Positions 44,110 to 58,203 of a stretch of DNA of 64,000 nt are shown here, one piece after another; the stretch's first letter is position 1, and each line of letters starts with the position of its first letter. A program made the position numbers and the translations under genes. Under the pieces are notes generated by a model. That model saw only the letters and a list, made by a program, of their open reading frames with translations, had not been told where the DNA came from and did not search any database. Source of the stretch: Pseudoxanthomonas sp. CF385 (GTDB lineage Bacteria; Pseudomonadota; Gammaproteobacteria; Xanthomonadales; Xanthomonadaceae). The DNA is taken from assembly GCF_900104255.1 (NCBI RefSeq), contig NZ_FNKZ01000003.1:124001-188000 (forward strand), written 5' to 3'.

Positions 44110-44133
44110 AACGGCCTCCTTCCGGAGGCCGTT
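44110..44133. terminator. Hairpin between convergent genes (bidirectional terminator)
   Basis: AACGGCCTCC (44110-44119), loop TTCC, GGAGGCCGTT (44124-44133): a perfect 10-bp stem. On the minus strand it is followed by TTTCCGTTTCC, so it best fits as the terminator of the minus-strand gene ending at 44159. Confidence 0.75.
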
Positions 44134-44158
44134 CGATCATGCGGCGGCGGGCGTGGAC

Positions 44159-44806
44159 TCAGTCGCGTCCGTTGCCCTTCCCGTTGCCTTTGCCGCTGTT
44201 GCCCTTGCTGCTGTTGCCTGGCCCTTTGCCGCTATTGCCCTGCCCGTGGCCCGCGTGGTCCTGCTTGGCTTGACCGGACTGCGCCTTGCCGCTGTTGCCG
44301 CCCTTGCCATGGCCGGGACCATGCTTGGACCAGTCCACGCTGACGCGCTGGTCGACGCGGATCGGATAGCCCCAGCGGTCGTAGGTGCCGACCGCGCCGT
44401 TCTTCAACGCATGGAACTCGCGCGAGCCGGGCTTGATGCCCATCTGCTTGGCGAGGTTGCCCCAACCGATGCCGGGATTACGGTCGTAGCGCTGCACCAC
44501 GTCCAGGCACGGGATGCCCAGCGCGCGTGCGATGGAGCAGGCGAAGTACACGTCGCCCGGGGCCCAACCGCGGCGATCGAGCAGCTCGAGCACCAGCGAG
44601 CGCGGCGCACCGTAGTAGCCGGTCATCTCCGACACGAACGGATCGCGGTAGCGCCGGCCGTAATCGTTGATCTCGCCCAGGCGCGTGTCGACCCAGACAT
44701 CGCCGGTGCGGATGTTGTAGCCCACGGTCTGCGCGTGCGCAGGCATGGCGGAGGCCATGGCGAACCCCAGCGACGCCACCATCACAGCGGTCTTCAATGT
44801 CTTCAT
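44159..44806 (-). CDS. Exported hypothetical protein with Gly/Lys/Asn-rich tail
   Basis: 215 aa. A signal peptide (TAVMVASLGFAMASAMPAHA) precedes a compact domain (about 27-140) with YYGAPRSLVLELLDRRGWAP and ALGIPCLDVVQRYDRNPGIG. The C-terminal 60 residues are a low-complexity GKGNSGKG tail. The mature domain belongs to an uncharacterised proteobacterial type that I recognise only loosely. The upstream sequence (GAAGGAGGCTCC) holds a good ribosome site. Confidence 0.8.
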   Translation of the reverse strand: MKTLKTAVMVASLGFAMASAMPAHAQTVGYNIRTGDVWVDTRLGEINDYGRRYRDPFVSEMTGYYGAPRSLVLELLDRRGWAPGDVYFACSIARALGIPCLDVVQRYDRNPGIGWGNLAKQMGIKPGSREFHALKNGAVGTYDRWGYPIRVDQRVSVDWSKHGPGHGKGGNSGKAQSGQAKQDHAGHGQGNSGKGPGNSSKGNSGKGNGKGNGRD

Positions 44807-44981
44807 GTCGGAGCCTCCTTCGTTGCGGTGGCGAGAGTCTTGGCGCGACGGCCTGAATCCTCAATGAGGCCGCCGGCATTACGTGAGATGTGGCGGGGAC
44901 CGCGCGAGGACGCGCCTCCGGCAAGCGTGACCGTCATCACTCCCGCCTTCCGGCCAACGCCTACACTGCGCGGGCGCCGGG

Positions 44982-46040
44982 GTGGCGCAGCCGCCTGATC
45001 CCGTTCCCTTGAGCGACGAACCCAACGACCTCCACCGCCCGCATCCCGCCCTCGAGATGAAGCCGAAACGCCGCGATTTCCGCCTGGACATCATCGTCCT
45101 GCTGGGCTCCATCACGGCGGTGACCATCGCGCTGTTCGGCGTCTATCGCTGGTCCACCGGGCACCGGCTCATGGCATGGCTCGACATGGGCATCGTCGCC
45201 GTGGTGTGCGTGCCGGTGGTCTATGCTTGGCGTACCGGCGACAGCCGACGCGCGGGCAGCGTGCTGGCCGTGCTCAACTCCCTCGCCACCTTCGCCGCCT
45301 GCGTGCTGAGCGGACACACTGCGCTCAGCTGGACCTATCTGGTGCTGCTGACGAACTTCTTCATCGCGCACCGGTGGTTGGCGGTCGCCTGCAATCTCGC
45401 GCTGATCGCGGGCATGCAGGCGATACCCGGTTTCTTCCATGACGGCATCCACGCCGCGTCGGTATTGATCAGCGCCCTGCTCGTCACCGGCTTCTCGCAT
45501 ATCTTCGCCTCGAGGACGCAGGACGACCGCGCGCGTCTGGAGCGGCTGGCGGCGCTCGATGCACTGACCGGACTGCCGAACCGGCGCACCATGGAACGCG
45601 TGCTGGCCGAGGCCGTCGACGCCTTCCAGCGCACCGCGCGCGGATTCGGCCTGGTGGTGCTCGACCTGGACAGGTTCAAGGAAGTCAACGACCTCTACGG
45701 CCACGCCGCCGGCGACGCCGCCATCGCGGACCTGGCATCGATCCTGCGCTTCGAGATGCGGCGCAACGATCAGGTGTTCCGGTTCGGCGGCGAGGAATTC
45801 GTCGTCCTGCTGGAAGTCGACTCCAGTGCCGACCTCGAAGCCGCCACCGAACGCCTGCGCAAGGCCGTACGTGGTGGCCTGCGCGGACCGGGCGGGCGGA
45901 TCACGATCTCGCTGGGCGCGGCGCTGCTGCGCGATCAGGAAAAGACGTGGCACGACTGGTTCTCGCGCGCGGACGCCGCGCTTTACCGCGCCAAGTCGGC
46001 CGGCCGCGACAATTACGTCATCGCGGACGACCTGTTCTAG
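44982..46040 (+). CDS. Membrane-bound diguanylate cyclase (GGDEF)
   Basis: 352 aa. Five or six N-terminal membrane helices (about 36-170, e.g. IIVLLGSITAVTIALFGVYR and LTNFFIAHRWLAVACNLALI) precede a GGDEF domain (about 185-350). The domain has DALTGLPNRRTMERV, LDLDRFKEVNDLYGHAAGD, and an intact active site RFGGEEFVVLLE. RRND, five residues before GGEEF, is a complete RxxD inhibitory site. It should therefore make cyclic-di-GMP under feedback control. The GTG at 44982 has a weak ribosome site; TTG at 45009 is another possible start. The position within the flagellar cluster suggests input to the motility switch. Confidence 0.9.
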   Translation: MAQPPDPVPLSDEPNDLHRPHPALEMKPKRRDFRLDIIVLLGSITAVTIALFGVYRWSTGHRLMAWLDMGIVAVVCVPVVYAWRTGDSRRAGSVLAVLNSLATFAACVLSGHTALSWTYLVLLTNFFIAHRWLAVACNLALIAGMQAIPGFFHDGIHAASVLISALLVTGFSHIFASRTQDDRARLERLAALDALTGLPNRRTMERVLAEAVDAFQRTARGFGLVVLDLDRFKEVNDLYGHAAGDAAIADLASILRFEMRRNDQVFRFGGEEFVVLLEVDSSADLEAATERLRKAVRGGLRGPGGRITISLGAALLRDQEKTWHDWFSRADAALYRAKSAGRDNYVIADDLF

Positions 46041-46047
46041 CCATCCG

Positions 46048-50496
<4,449 letters not shown>

Positions 50497-50500
<4 letters not shown>

Positions 50501-51786
50501 GGGGTCGTTCCTTCCGGTGAGGCGGCAGGGGCGGCGACGAACGCCTGGCCGGTAAGCCGCTGGATTTCGATCAGGGCCGCCTGCGCGTCGAGCGCGGCGT
50601 CGAGTTGCTGGCGGCGGGTCGCGGTCGTCTCCGACTGCAACTGCGCCCATTCGAGGTAGCTGATGGCGCCGCCGCGGTAGGCACGTTCGGCGGCCTGTTC
50701 GGCGCGCAGCAGGCGCGGCAACACGTCGGTGCGGGTGCGCGCGACATCGAGCTGCGCCACGCGGTAGCGGCCGTGCGCGTCGGCCAGCGTGGAGTACAAC
50801 GCCACGTCACGCGCTTCGCGCTCGATCTCCAGCGCCGCGAGCTCGGCCTCCGCCGCACGGATCTCGGGACCGGCGCGACGCGCGCTTCCCAGCGGCAACG
50901 AGACGCCGCCGACCAGGGCCATGTCGCCGCTGTCCTGCATGCGACGCACGCCGACCTGCCAGTCGAGGTCCGGCGAAGACGCACTGCGCGCCAATCGGAC
51001 ACGCGCCTCACGGAGGCGGCGCTCGTCGGCGAACTGGGCCAGTTCCGGCGTGCCGTCCAGCAGCGCGGCCAGTTCCGTCGCATCGGCGATGGCCGGCAGC
51101 GCCAAGGGATCCGCCGGGGCGATGTCGAACCGCGGCGCACGTTCGCCCCACAGTGCGGCCAGATGCTGACGCGCGGCGGCGTCCTGCTGCTCGGCGCGGG
51201 CGAGCGCCAGTTCGGCGCGCGCCAGGGCCGCCTGCGCGGTGAGCACGACCGACTCGGGCGATGCGCCCGCCTGCAGGCGCTGGCGCGCGGCAGCGACGGT
51301 GCGCCGGCGCTGGGCGATGTCCTGTTCGGCGATCGCCTTCTGGGCGCGTGCCGCGGCGACAGCGAGGTATCGGCGCGCGACATCGGCCAGCAGGTCCAGG
51401 CGCTGCGTCTCGCGCTGCAGGGCGAGCGCATCGATGCGGGCCTGGGCCAGCGTTCGCCGTGCGTCCAGCTTGCCGCCGCGCTCCAGCACGCCGGCCAGCG
51501 TCAGCGTCGCTTCGGCTTGGCGGAAAGCACGCGCCTCGCCGCTGCCGAGGGCGTTCTCGATCTCCAGCCCGGCACGCAGGGCCGGCCGCAGCGAGGCGAC
51601 GTCGTACTCCGCCTGCAACACGCCGCGGCGGGCGTCGATCAGGCGCAAGTCGGGATGGACGCGGGCGACCCGGGCGATGGCGTCGTCGAGCGTCAGTGAA
51701 TCAGATGAAACAGCGGGCGATGGCGCCTGCGCGTGCACGCACGGCGCGATCGCGAAGGCGGCCAACGCCGCCAGTCGCAACCACAT
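50497..51786 (-). CDS. czcC: TolC-family outer-membrane channel, CzcC-type
   Basis: 429 aa. A signal peptide (LRLAALAAFAIAPCVHAQA), then two outer-membrane efflux protein repeats (about 30-215 and 230-415) rich in long helices (LTLDDAIARVARVHPDLRLI, ISYLEWAQLQSETTATRRQQ). Outer channel of the metal pump. Overlaps czcB by 4 bp. Confidence 0.93.
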
Positions 51787-51849
51787 GGGGAAATCTCCGG
51801 GAAGTCGGTGATGGAACGCCGGGCGACGGAACTCAGCCCGGCACGGACA

Positions 51850-52236
51850 TCACGCGACGATCGGAGGACGCAGCAGCGAAGCCGGCCGCGAGGGCGGCAC
51901 GGGGACGGGATCGGCCAGCGGCGCCGCAGACGCCGGCGGCATGCCGGGCATAGCGAACACGGCCGGCACGATGGCGGTCAGGTGGCCGCAGCAGTGGCTG
52001 GCATGCATCAGAGCGTGCAGCAGGTCGCCCTCGCCTGCGTCGCCGTCGGCATGGCCATGGGCTGCGGCGGCGTCGCCATGCTCGCTGACCGCATGCAGGT
52101 GGTCGCTGCCGTTGCCCAGCTCGTGCAGGTCGCCCAGCGAGGCCAGCACAGGGTTGGCCAACACCGCCAACAGCAGCAGCGCCAGCGCAGGCAGGCGGAG
52201 CAAGGCGAAGCGGCGGCGGTGCAGGAAGCGGAGCAT
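51850..52236 (-). CDS. His-rich exported protein at the head of the czc operon (CzcI/CopL-like)
   Basis: 128 aa. Signal peptide (LRLPALALLLLAVLANPVLA), then a His/Asp-rich metal-binding stretch (HELGNGSDHLHAVSEHGD, AAAAHGHADGDAGEGDLLHA) and HASHCCGHL. Small His-rich periplasmic proteins precede czcCBA in other bacteria (CzcI) and copper operons in xanthomonads (CopL). Which family this belongs to cannot be decided by eye. It starts 63 bp before czcC and shares the divergent gap with the flhB promoter. Confidence 0.68.
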   Translation of the reverse strand: MLRFLHRRRFALLRLPALALLLLAVLANPVLASLGDLHELGNGSDHLHAVSEHGDAAAAHGHADGDAGEGDLLHALMHASHCCGHLTAIVPAVFAMPGMPPASAAPLADPVPVPPSRPASLLRPPIVA

Positions 52237-52300
52237 CGGCGGACATGCTAGCCGCCTGCGGTGGCGTTAGACAATTCCACGGCGCCCGGCGCCCACCGGC

Positions 52301-52316
52301 TGGAACGGGTCTTGCA
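52301..52316 (+). promoter_or_regulatory. Sigma-54 promoter of the flhB operon
   Basis: TGGAACGGGTCTTGCA has GG and GC 10 bp apart and a full TTGCA -12 element (the -24 box has A for C). It lies 31 bp before the flhB ATG. Confidence 0.85.
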
Positions 52317-52347
52317 GCGACCCGCCCGACCCCGTCGGAAACGCGCC

Positions 52348-53478
52348 ATGTCTGAGCAGGACGAAAGCGGCGAACGCACAGAACTACCTACCGAAAAACG
52401 CCGCCGCGAAGCCCGCGAACAGGGCAACATCCCGCGCTCGCGCGAGCTGGCGACGGCGGCCGTCTTCGGCGCGGGCGTGCTGGCGATCACCGCCATGGGG
52501 CCTTCCCTGGCACGGAACACGCTGGGCTGGATGAAGATCGCGCTGACGCCGGACCCGGCCCTGATGCGCCAGCCGGACCAGTTGTTCGGCTACGTCGGCC
52601 TGCTGCTGCTGAAGCTGCTGGCGGTGGTCGCGCCGGTGGCCGGCATCTGCGTGCTGGCCGGCCTGGCCGCGCCGATCGCCATGAGCGGTTTCCAGTTTTC
52701 GCAGAAGGCGCTGATGCCCGATTTCAAGCGGCTCAGCCCGGCCGCCGGCCTCAAGCGCCTGTACGGCGCCGAGAGCGTGGCCGAGCTGCTGAAGTCGCTG
52801 CTGCGCGTGACCCTGATCGGCGGTGCCGCGGCGATCTGCCTGAAGCTGGGCCTGAATCCCCTGCGCGAACTGCTGACGATGCCGCTGGAGCAGGCCGTGC
52901 GCAGCGGCCTGGGCTTCACCAGCACCCTGCTGCTGGCCACTACCGGCGGCCTGATCCTGCTGGCCGCCCTGGACGCGCCGTACCAGAAGTGGAACTGGCT
53001 GCGGAAGCTGAAGATGACCCGCGAAGAGCTGCGCCAGGAGATGAAGGAAAGCGAGGGCAGCCCGGAGGTGAAGGGCCGCATCCGGCAGATGCAGCACCAG
53101 CTGTCGCAGCGCCGGATGATGGAAGACGTCCCAACCGCCGACGTGATCGTCGTCAACCCGACCCACTACGCCGTCGCCCTGAAGTACGAGGCCGGCCAGA
53201 TGGGCGCCCCCCGCGTCGTGGCCAAGGGCGTGGACGAACTGGCCCTGCGCATCCGCGAAGTGGCCGACGCCCACCGCATCGCCATCGTCTCCGCGCCGCC
53301 TTTGGCACGCGCCTTGTATCGCGAGGGTCAGCTTGGCCGAGAAATCCCCGTGAGACTGTACGCCGCCGTTGCCCAGATCCTCTCCTACGTGTACCAGCTG
53401 CGCGCCTGGCGCGTGGGCGATGCCCCGCACCCGGACATGCCGGCCGTGGACGTGGATGAGCACGGAGGCAAGGCATGA
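52348..53478 (+). CDS. flhB: Flagellar export switch protein FlhB
   Basis: 376 aa. Four membrane helices (about 30-215) and a cytoplasmic domain with the autocleavage site VVNPTHYAVALKYE, needed for the hook-to-filament substrate switch made by FliK. The N-terminus ERTELPTEKRRREAREQGNI is diagnostic. The start at 52348 follows the sigma-54 promoter; its stop overlaps flhA (ATGA). Confidence 0.96.
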   Translation: MSEQDESGERTELPTEKRRREAREQGNIPRSRELATAAVFGAGVLAITAMGPSLARNTLGWMKIALTPDPALMRQPDQLFGYVGLLLLKLLAVVAPVAGICVLAGLAAPIAMSGFQFSQKALMPDFKRLSPAAGLKRLYGAESVAELLKSLLRVTLIGGAAAICLKLGLNPLRELLTMPLEQAVRSGLGFTSTLLLATTGGLILLAALDAPYQKWNWLRKLKMTREELRQEMKESEGSPEVKGRIRQMQHQLSQRRMMEDVPTADVIVVNPTHYAVALKYEAGQMGAPRVVAKGVDELALRIREVADAHRIAIVSAPPLARALYREGQLGREIPVRLYAAVAQILSYVYQLRAWRVGDAPHPDMPAVDVDEHGGKA

Positions 53479-55559
53479 GCGCGCAACCGGCGACCGGCGG
53501 CCTGCGCTGGATGGACATGCTGAAGAACGGCCTGGGCGCGCCCCTGGTCGTGCTGGCGCTGCTGGCGATGGTGGTCGTGCCGTTGGCCCCGGCGGTGCTG
53601 GACGCGCTTTTCAGCTTCAACATCGCCATTTCGCTGGTGGTGCTGCTGGCCGTGATCTACGTGAAGCGGCCGCTGGATTTCACGATCTTCCCGATCGTCC
53701 TGCTGATGACCACGATGCTGCGCCTGGCGCTGAACGTGGCGTCCACCCGCGTGATCCTGCTCAACGGCCAGGACGGCCACGAGGCCGCCGGCAAGGTCAT
53801 CGCGGCCTTCGGCGAGTTCGTCGTGGGCGGCAACTACGCGGTCGGCATCGTGGTCTTCGCGATCCTGACCATCATCAACTTCGTCGTCATCACCAAGGGC
53901 GCCGGGCGCATCGCCGAGGTGTCGGCGCGCTTCATCCTGGACGCGATGCCCGGCAAGCAGATGGCGATCGACGCCGACCTCAACGCCGGCATCCTGACCC
54001 GCGAGGAAGCCAAGGCCCGGCGCGAGGAAGTCCGCGCGGAAGCCGACTTCTACGGTTCGATGGACGGTGCCAACAAGTTCATCCGCGGCGACGCCATCGC
54101 CGGCATCCTGATCCTGTTCATCAACCTCATCGGCGGCTTCGCCGTGGGCATGTTCCAGCACGGCATGCCGGCGGCCGACGCGGCCTCCACCTATACCCTG
54201 CTGTCGATCGGCGACGGCCTGGTGGCGCAGCTGCCGGCCCTGCTGGTCTCCTCCGCGGTGGCCATGCTGGTCACCCGCGCCTCGCGCTCGGAAGACATGG
54301 GCCAGGCCGTGATGGGCCAGGCCTTCGGCCAGCACAAGGCGCTGGCGGTGGCCGCCGGCGTACTGGGCCTGGTCGGCCTGGTGCCCGGCATGCCCAACGT
54401 CGCCTTTTTGACGCTGGCCGCGATCCTCGGCTACGTGTCCTGGAAGATGTGGAAGCGCACCCAGGAAGGCCCGGAGGCCGCCGGCGGCGATATCGCCGCT
54501 CTGCCTGCCCCCGGCGCCCCGGACCGCAACGCCGAACTGACCTGGGACGAACTGCGCCCGGTCGATCCGCTGGGCCTGGAAGTGGGCTACCGGCTGATCC
54601 CGCTGGTGGACAAGAACCAGGGCGGCGAACTGATGTCGCGCATCAAGGCGGTGCGCCGCAAGCTCACCCAGGACCTGGGTTTCCTGATCCCGCCGGTCCA
54701 TATCCGCGACAACCTGGAACTGCCATCCAACGGCTACCGCCTGCTGGTGCACGGCGTGCCGGTGGCCACGGCCGAGATCCACCCGGACCGCGAACTGGCC
54801 CTGGACCCGGGCGGCGCCTTCGGCGCCATCGACGGCATCCCCGGCAAGGATCCGGCGTTCGGCCTGGACGCGGTCTGGATCCAGGCCCACCAGAAGGCCA
54901 CCGCCGAGTCGCTGGGCTACACCGTCGTCGATCCGGCCACGGTCATGGCCACCCACCTGTCGCACCTGGTGCGCGAACACGCCCCGGAACTGCTCGGCCA
55001 CGAGGAAGTGCAGCAGCTGCTGTCGCAGCTCGGACGCAGCGCGCCCAAGCTGGTCGAGGACCTCACGCCCAAGGCGCTGCCGCTGGCCACCGTGGTGCGC
55101 GTGCTGCAGAACCTGCTGGTCGAACGCGTGCCGATCCGCCAGCTACGCCGCATCGTCGAGGCGCTGGTCGAGTTCGCCCCGCAAAACACCGATCCGGCCG
55201 CGCTCACCGCCGCCGTGCGCACGTCGCTGGGCCGTTTCATCGTGCAGGAGATCTCCGGCATGACCCCGGAACTGCCCGTCTACACCTTGGCGCCGAATCT
55301 GGAACGCGTCTTGCAGGACAGCACCCAGGGAACCGGCGCGGCGCTGGAACCGGGACTGGCGGAACGCCTGCACCAGAGCCTCGCCGACGTGGTGACCAAG
55401 CAGGAAGCCCGCAGCGAGCCTGCGGTGGTGCTGGTACCGGGTTCGGTCCGCGCCGCCCTCGCCCGCCTGGTCCGCCACAGCGTCCCCACGCTGTCGGTGC
55501 TGGCCTACAGCGAGGTTCCCGAGGACAAGCGGTTGAAGCTGGTCGGCACGATCAGCTGA
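53475..55559 (+). CDS. flhA: Flagellar export gate protein FlhA
   Basis: 694 aa. Eight N-terminal membrane helices (to about 320) with the FHIPEP-family motif TTMLRLALNVASTRVILL, and a large cytoplasmic domain (about 360-694) that docks chaperone-substrate complexes. Overlaps flhB by 4 bp; flhF follows after 48 bp. Confidence 0.98.
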   Translation: MSAQPATGGLRWMDMLKNGLGAPLVVLALLAMVVVPLAPAVLDALFSFNIAISLVVLLAVIYVKRPLDFTIFPIVLLMTTMLRLALNVASTRVILLNGQDGHEAAGKVIAAFGEFVVGGNYAVGIVVFAILTIINFVVITKGAGRIAEVSARFILDAMPGKQMAIDADLNAGILTREEAKARREEVRAEADFYGSMDGANKFIRGDAIAGILILFINLIGGFAVGMFQHGMPAADAASTYTLLSIGDGLVAQLPALLVSSAVAMLVTRASRSEDMGQAVMGQAFGQHKALAVAAGVLGLVGLVPGMPNVAFLTLAAILGYVSWKMWKRTQEGPEAAGGDIAALPAPGAPDRNAELTWDELRPVDPLGLEVGYRLIPLVDKNQGGELMSRIKAVRRKLTQDLGFLIPPVHIRDNLELPSNGYRLLVHGVPVATAEIHPDRELALDPGGAFGAIDGIPGKDPAFGLDAVWIQAHQKATAESLGYTVVDPATVMATHLSHLVREHAPELLGHEEVQQLLSQLGRSAPKLVEDLTPKALPLATVVRVLQNLLVERVPIRQLRRIVEALVEFAPQNTDPAALTAAVRTSLGRFIVQEISGMTPELPVYTLAPNLERVLQDSTQGTGAALEPGLAERLHQSLADVVTKQEARSEPAVVLVPGSVRAALARLVRHSVPTLSVLAYSEVPEDKRLKLVGTIS

Positions 55560-55607
55560 GACCGGGAGCAGCAGAACCCGACGCGATATAGAACCGGATA
55601 GCACGCC

Positions 55608-57335
55608 ATGAAAATCAAACGCTTCGTCGCTCCCGACATGCGCACCGCCTTCGCCATGGTCCGCCAGGAACACGGCCCGGATGCGGTGATCCTGTCCAAC
55701 CGCGTCACCGAGGACGGCGTCGAGATCGTCGCCGCCAGCAACTACGACGAAGCGCTGGTCAAGCACACGCTGGACGCCATGCGCCCCGCGACCGGCAACG
55801 CCCCGCTGCACCCGTTGCTCGATCCGGCACAGCAGGCCGCCGCGCCCGCCCGCGCCACGCATACGAACACCGCTGCACCCGCACCGGCCGCCCCCACGCT
55901 GTCGCCGGCCGAAGCCGCCGCGAGCTACTTCGCGCGCCGCCAGACGCCCGCCGCCCCGGCCACGCCAGCGCCCGTCCGCGCCGAAGCCCCCATCGCACCG
56001 GTGGCGCCCGCCATCACTGCACCGGTGGCCGCCGCCAATGAAGCGCCGCCGCGCTTCGCTCCCAGCCTGCCGGTCCGCGAGATCGCGCCGCAGCTGATCG
56101 AACCCGAATCCTTCGCCGCCAAGCTGGCCGCCTGCCTGCCGGAACTGCCTGCCAACGAACCGGCGCCGGCCCTCGCGCCGATCGCCGAACCGGTGGCACC
56201 GGCGCGCGCCCGGACCGCCGTGCGTGCCGAGGCCGACGAGAGCCTGGACCTCGACGCGCTGCTGCCGTCGATCGCGCCGCCGGTCGCACTGCCGGAGCCG
56301 GCGCCCGCACCGAAGGTCGCTGCCCTGCCGGTGGCGCGCGCACCCATTGCCGCATCCCTTCCTGCACCTGCCGCCGTCACCGTGCCCACGCTGACCGTGG
56401 TGGCCGACAACGTCGCCGACGCCCGCGAGAGCGACGAGCAGCTGGTGCACATGCGCGGCGAGCTGGCCGCGATGCGCGAAATGATCGAACGCGAGATGCA
56501 TCGCCTCACCGACGAACGCCTGCGCGGCTCGCCGGTGCGCATGCAGGCGATGGAGCTGATGGAGGACTACGGCTTCGACGCCGGCATCACCCGCGACATC
56601 GCCCTGCAGATTCCCGCCGATACCGAAGCCCATCGCGGCCGCGGCCTGATGCTGGGCCTGCTGTCGAAGAAGCTGCCGGTCACCGAGATCGACCCGCTGG
56701 AAGCCGGTGGCGTGATCGCCCTGGTCGGCCCCACCGGCGCCGGCAAGACCACCACCATCGCCAAGCTGGCGGCGTGCTTCGCGCAGCGCCACAACGCGCG
56801 CGACGTGGCCCTGGTCACCACCGACACCGTGCGCGTCGGCGGCCGCGAACAGCTGCACGGCTACGGCCGCCAGCTCGGCATCGCGGTGCACGAGGCCGAC
56901 AGCGCGCAGAGCCTGGCGCTGGTGCTGGAGCGCCTGCGCGACTACAAGCTGGTGCTGATCGACACCGCCGGCCTGGGCCAGCGCGACCGCAACCTGGTGG
57001 GCCAGCTCAACTGGCTGCGCGCCTCCGGCCAGGTGCAGACGCTGCTCTGCCTGCCGGCCAACTCCCATTTCTCCGACCTGGACGAAGTCGTCCGCCGCTT
57101 CAGCACCGTGCAGCCGCAAGGCGTGGTGCTGACCAAGCTGGACGAGACCGGCCGCCTGGGCAGCGCGCTTTCGGTGGTCGTCGACCACCAGTTGCCGATG
57201 GCCTGGGTGACCGATGGCCAGCGCGTGCCCGACGACCTCCACCGCGCCAACAGCGCCCACCTCGTGCTGCGGCTGGACCAGCTGCGCCGCGAAGCCGACG
57301 AACCCTGCTCGACCGAGGCCACCCATGTCGCCTGA
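55608..57335 (+). CDS. flhF: Flagellar SRP-like GTPase FlhF
   Basis: 575 aa. A basic N-terminus (MKIKRFVAPDMRTAFAMVRQ), a long Ala/Pro-rich B region (about 60-280), then an SRP-type NG domain with G1 GPTGAGKTTTIAKLA, TDTVRVGGREQLHGYG, and DTAGLGQRDR. FlhF places the flagellum at the cell pole. It ends 11 bp inside flhG. Confidence 0.96.
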   Translation: MKIKRFVAPDMRTAFAMVRQEHGPDAVILSNRVTEDGVEIVAASNYDEALVKHTLDAMRPATGNAPLHPLLDPAQQAAAPARATHTNTAAPAPAAPTLSPAEAAASYFARRQTPAAPATPAPVRAEAPIAPVAPAITAPVAAANEAPPRFAPSLPVREIAPQLIEPESFAAKLAACLPELPANEPAPALAPIAEPVAPARARTAVRAEADESLDLDALLPSIAPPVALPEPAPAPKVAALPVARAPIAASLPAPAAVTVPTLTVVADNVADARESDEQLVHMRGELAAMREMIEREMHRLTDERLRGSPVRMQAMELMEDYGFDAGITRDIALQIPADTEAHRGRGLMLGLLSKKLPVTEIDPLEAGGVIALVGPTGAGKTTTIAKLAACFAQRHNARDVALVTTDTVRVGGREQLHGYGRQLGIAVHEADSAQSLALVLERLRDYKLVLIDTAGLGQRDRNLVGQLNWLRASGQVQTLLCLPANSHFSDLDEVVRRFSTVQPQGVVLTKLDETGRLGSALSVVVDHQLPMAWVTDGQRVPDDLHRANSAHLVLRLDQLRREADEPCSTEATHVA

Positions 57336-58203
57336 CCACCTGCTGCAGACCAATCCGCGCAGCACCCCGCCGATCCCCGCCGCGTTCCATCCGGTGCGCG
57401 TCATCGCCATCACCGGCGGCAAGGGCGGCGTGGGCAAGACCAACGTCTCCGTGAACCTCGCGATTTCGCTCGCCGAAATGGGCAAGCGCACCTTGCTGAT
57501 GGACGCCGACCTCGGCCTGGCCAACGTCGACGTGCTGCTCGGCCTGTCGCCGAAGTTCACCCTCGCCGACCTCGTCGCCGGCCGCTGCCAGCTCGAAGAC
57601 GTACTGCTGGAAGGCCCCGAAGGCCTGATGGTGGTGCCGGCCTCGTCGGGTTTCCGCCACATGGCCGAACTGACGCCGGCCGAGCATGTCGGCCTGGTCA
57701 ATGTGTTCTCCGAACTGCAGCGTGCGCTCGACGTCATGGTCGTCGACACCGCCGCCGGCATCACCGACAGCGTGCTGACCTTCTGCCAGGCCGCGCAGGA
57801 CACGGTCGTCGTGGTCTGCGACGAGCCGGCTTCGATCACCGACGCCTACGCCCTGATCAAGGTGCTGGCGCGCGAACGCGGCCTGGACCGCGTGCACGTC
57901 ATCGCCAACATGGTCCGCGACCCCAACGAGGGCCGGAAGCTGTACGAGAAGCTGGCCCGCGTCTGCGAGCGCTTCCTCGGCGACGTCGCCCTGCACTACC
58001 TGGGCGCCGTGCCGCAGGACGATTGGCTGCGCCGCGCGGTGCAGCGCCAGCAGGCCGTCGTGAAGGCCTACCCGGGCAGCCCGTCGGCGCGCGCCATCAC
58101 CGACATCGCCCGCGTGGCCGCCCGCTGGCAGCCGCCGCAGGGCGCGCGCGGCAACGTGGAGTTCTTCGTCGAACGCCTGATCCAGCGGGGGGTGGCCGCA
58201 TGA
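57325..58203 (+). CDS. flhG: MinD/ParA-type flagellar number regulator FlhG (FleN)
   Basis: 292 aa. Deviant Walker A ITGGKGGVGKTNVSVNLA, switch region MDADLGLANVDVLLGL, and VDTAAGITDSV. FlhG limits flagella to one per pole and restrains FleQ. Start chosen at MSPDHLLQTNPR (57325). Overlaps fliA by 4 bp. Confidence 0.95.
   Translation: MSPDHLLQTNPRSTPPIPAAFHPVRVIAITGGKGGVGKTNVSVNLAISLAEMGKRTLLMDADLGLANVDVLLGLSPKFTLADLVAGRCQLEDVLLEGPEGLMVVPASSGFRHMAELTPAEHVGLVNVFSELQRALDVMVVDTAAGITDSVLTFCQAAQDTVVVVCDEPASITDAYALIKVLARERGLDRVHVIANMVRDPNEGRKLYEKLARVCERFLGDVALHYLGAVPQDDWLRRAVQRQQAVVKAYPGSPSARAITDIARVAARWQPPQGARGNVEFFVERLIQRGVAA

Noticed and set aside
41735..44998. 1087-codon plus-strand open frame
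   Set aside because: Antisense to the autotransporter and the exported protein at 44159-44806; composition matches a mirror of their repeats.
55143..57839. 898-codon minus-strand open frame
   Set aside because: Antisense to flhA, flhF and flhG; only compositional openness.
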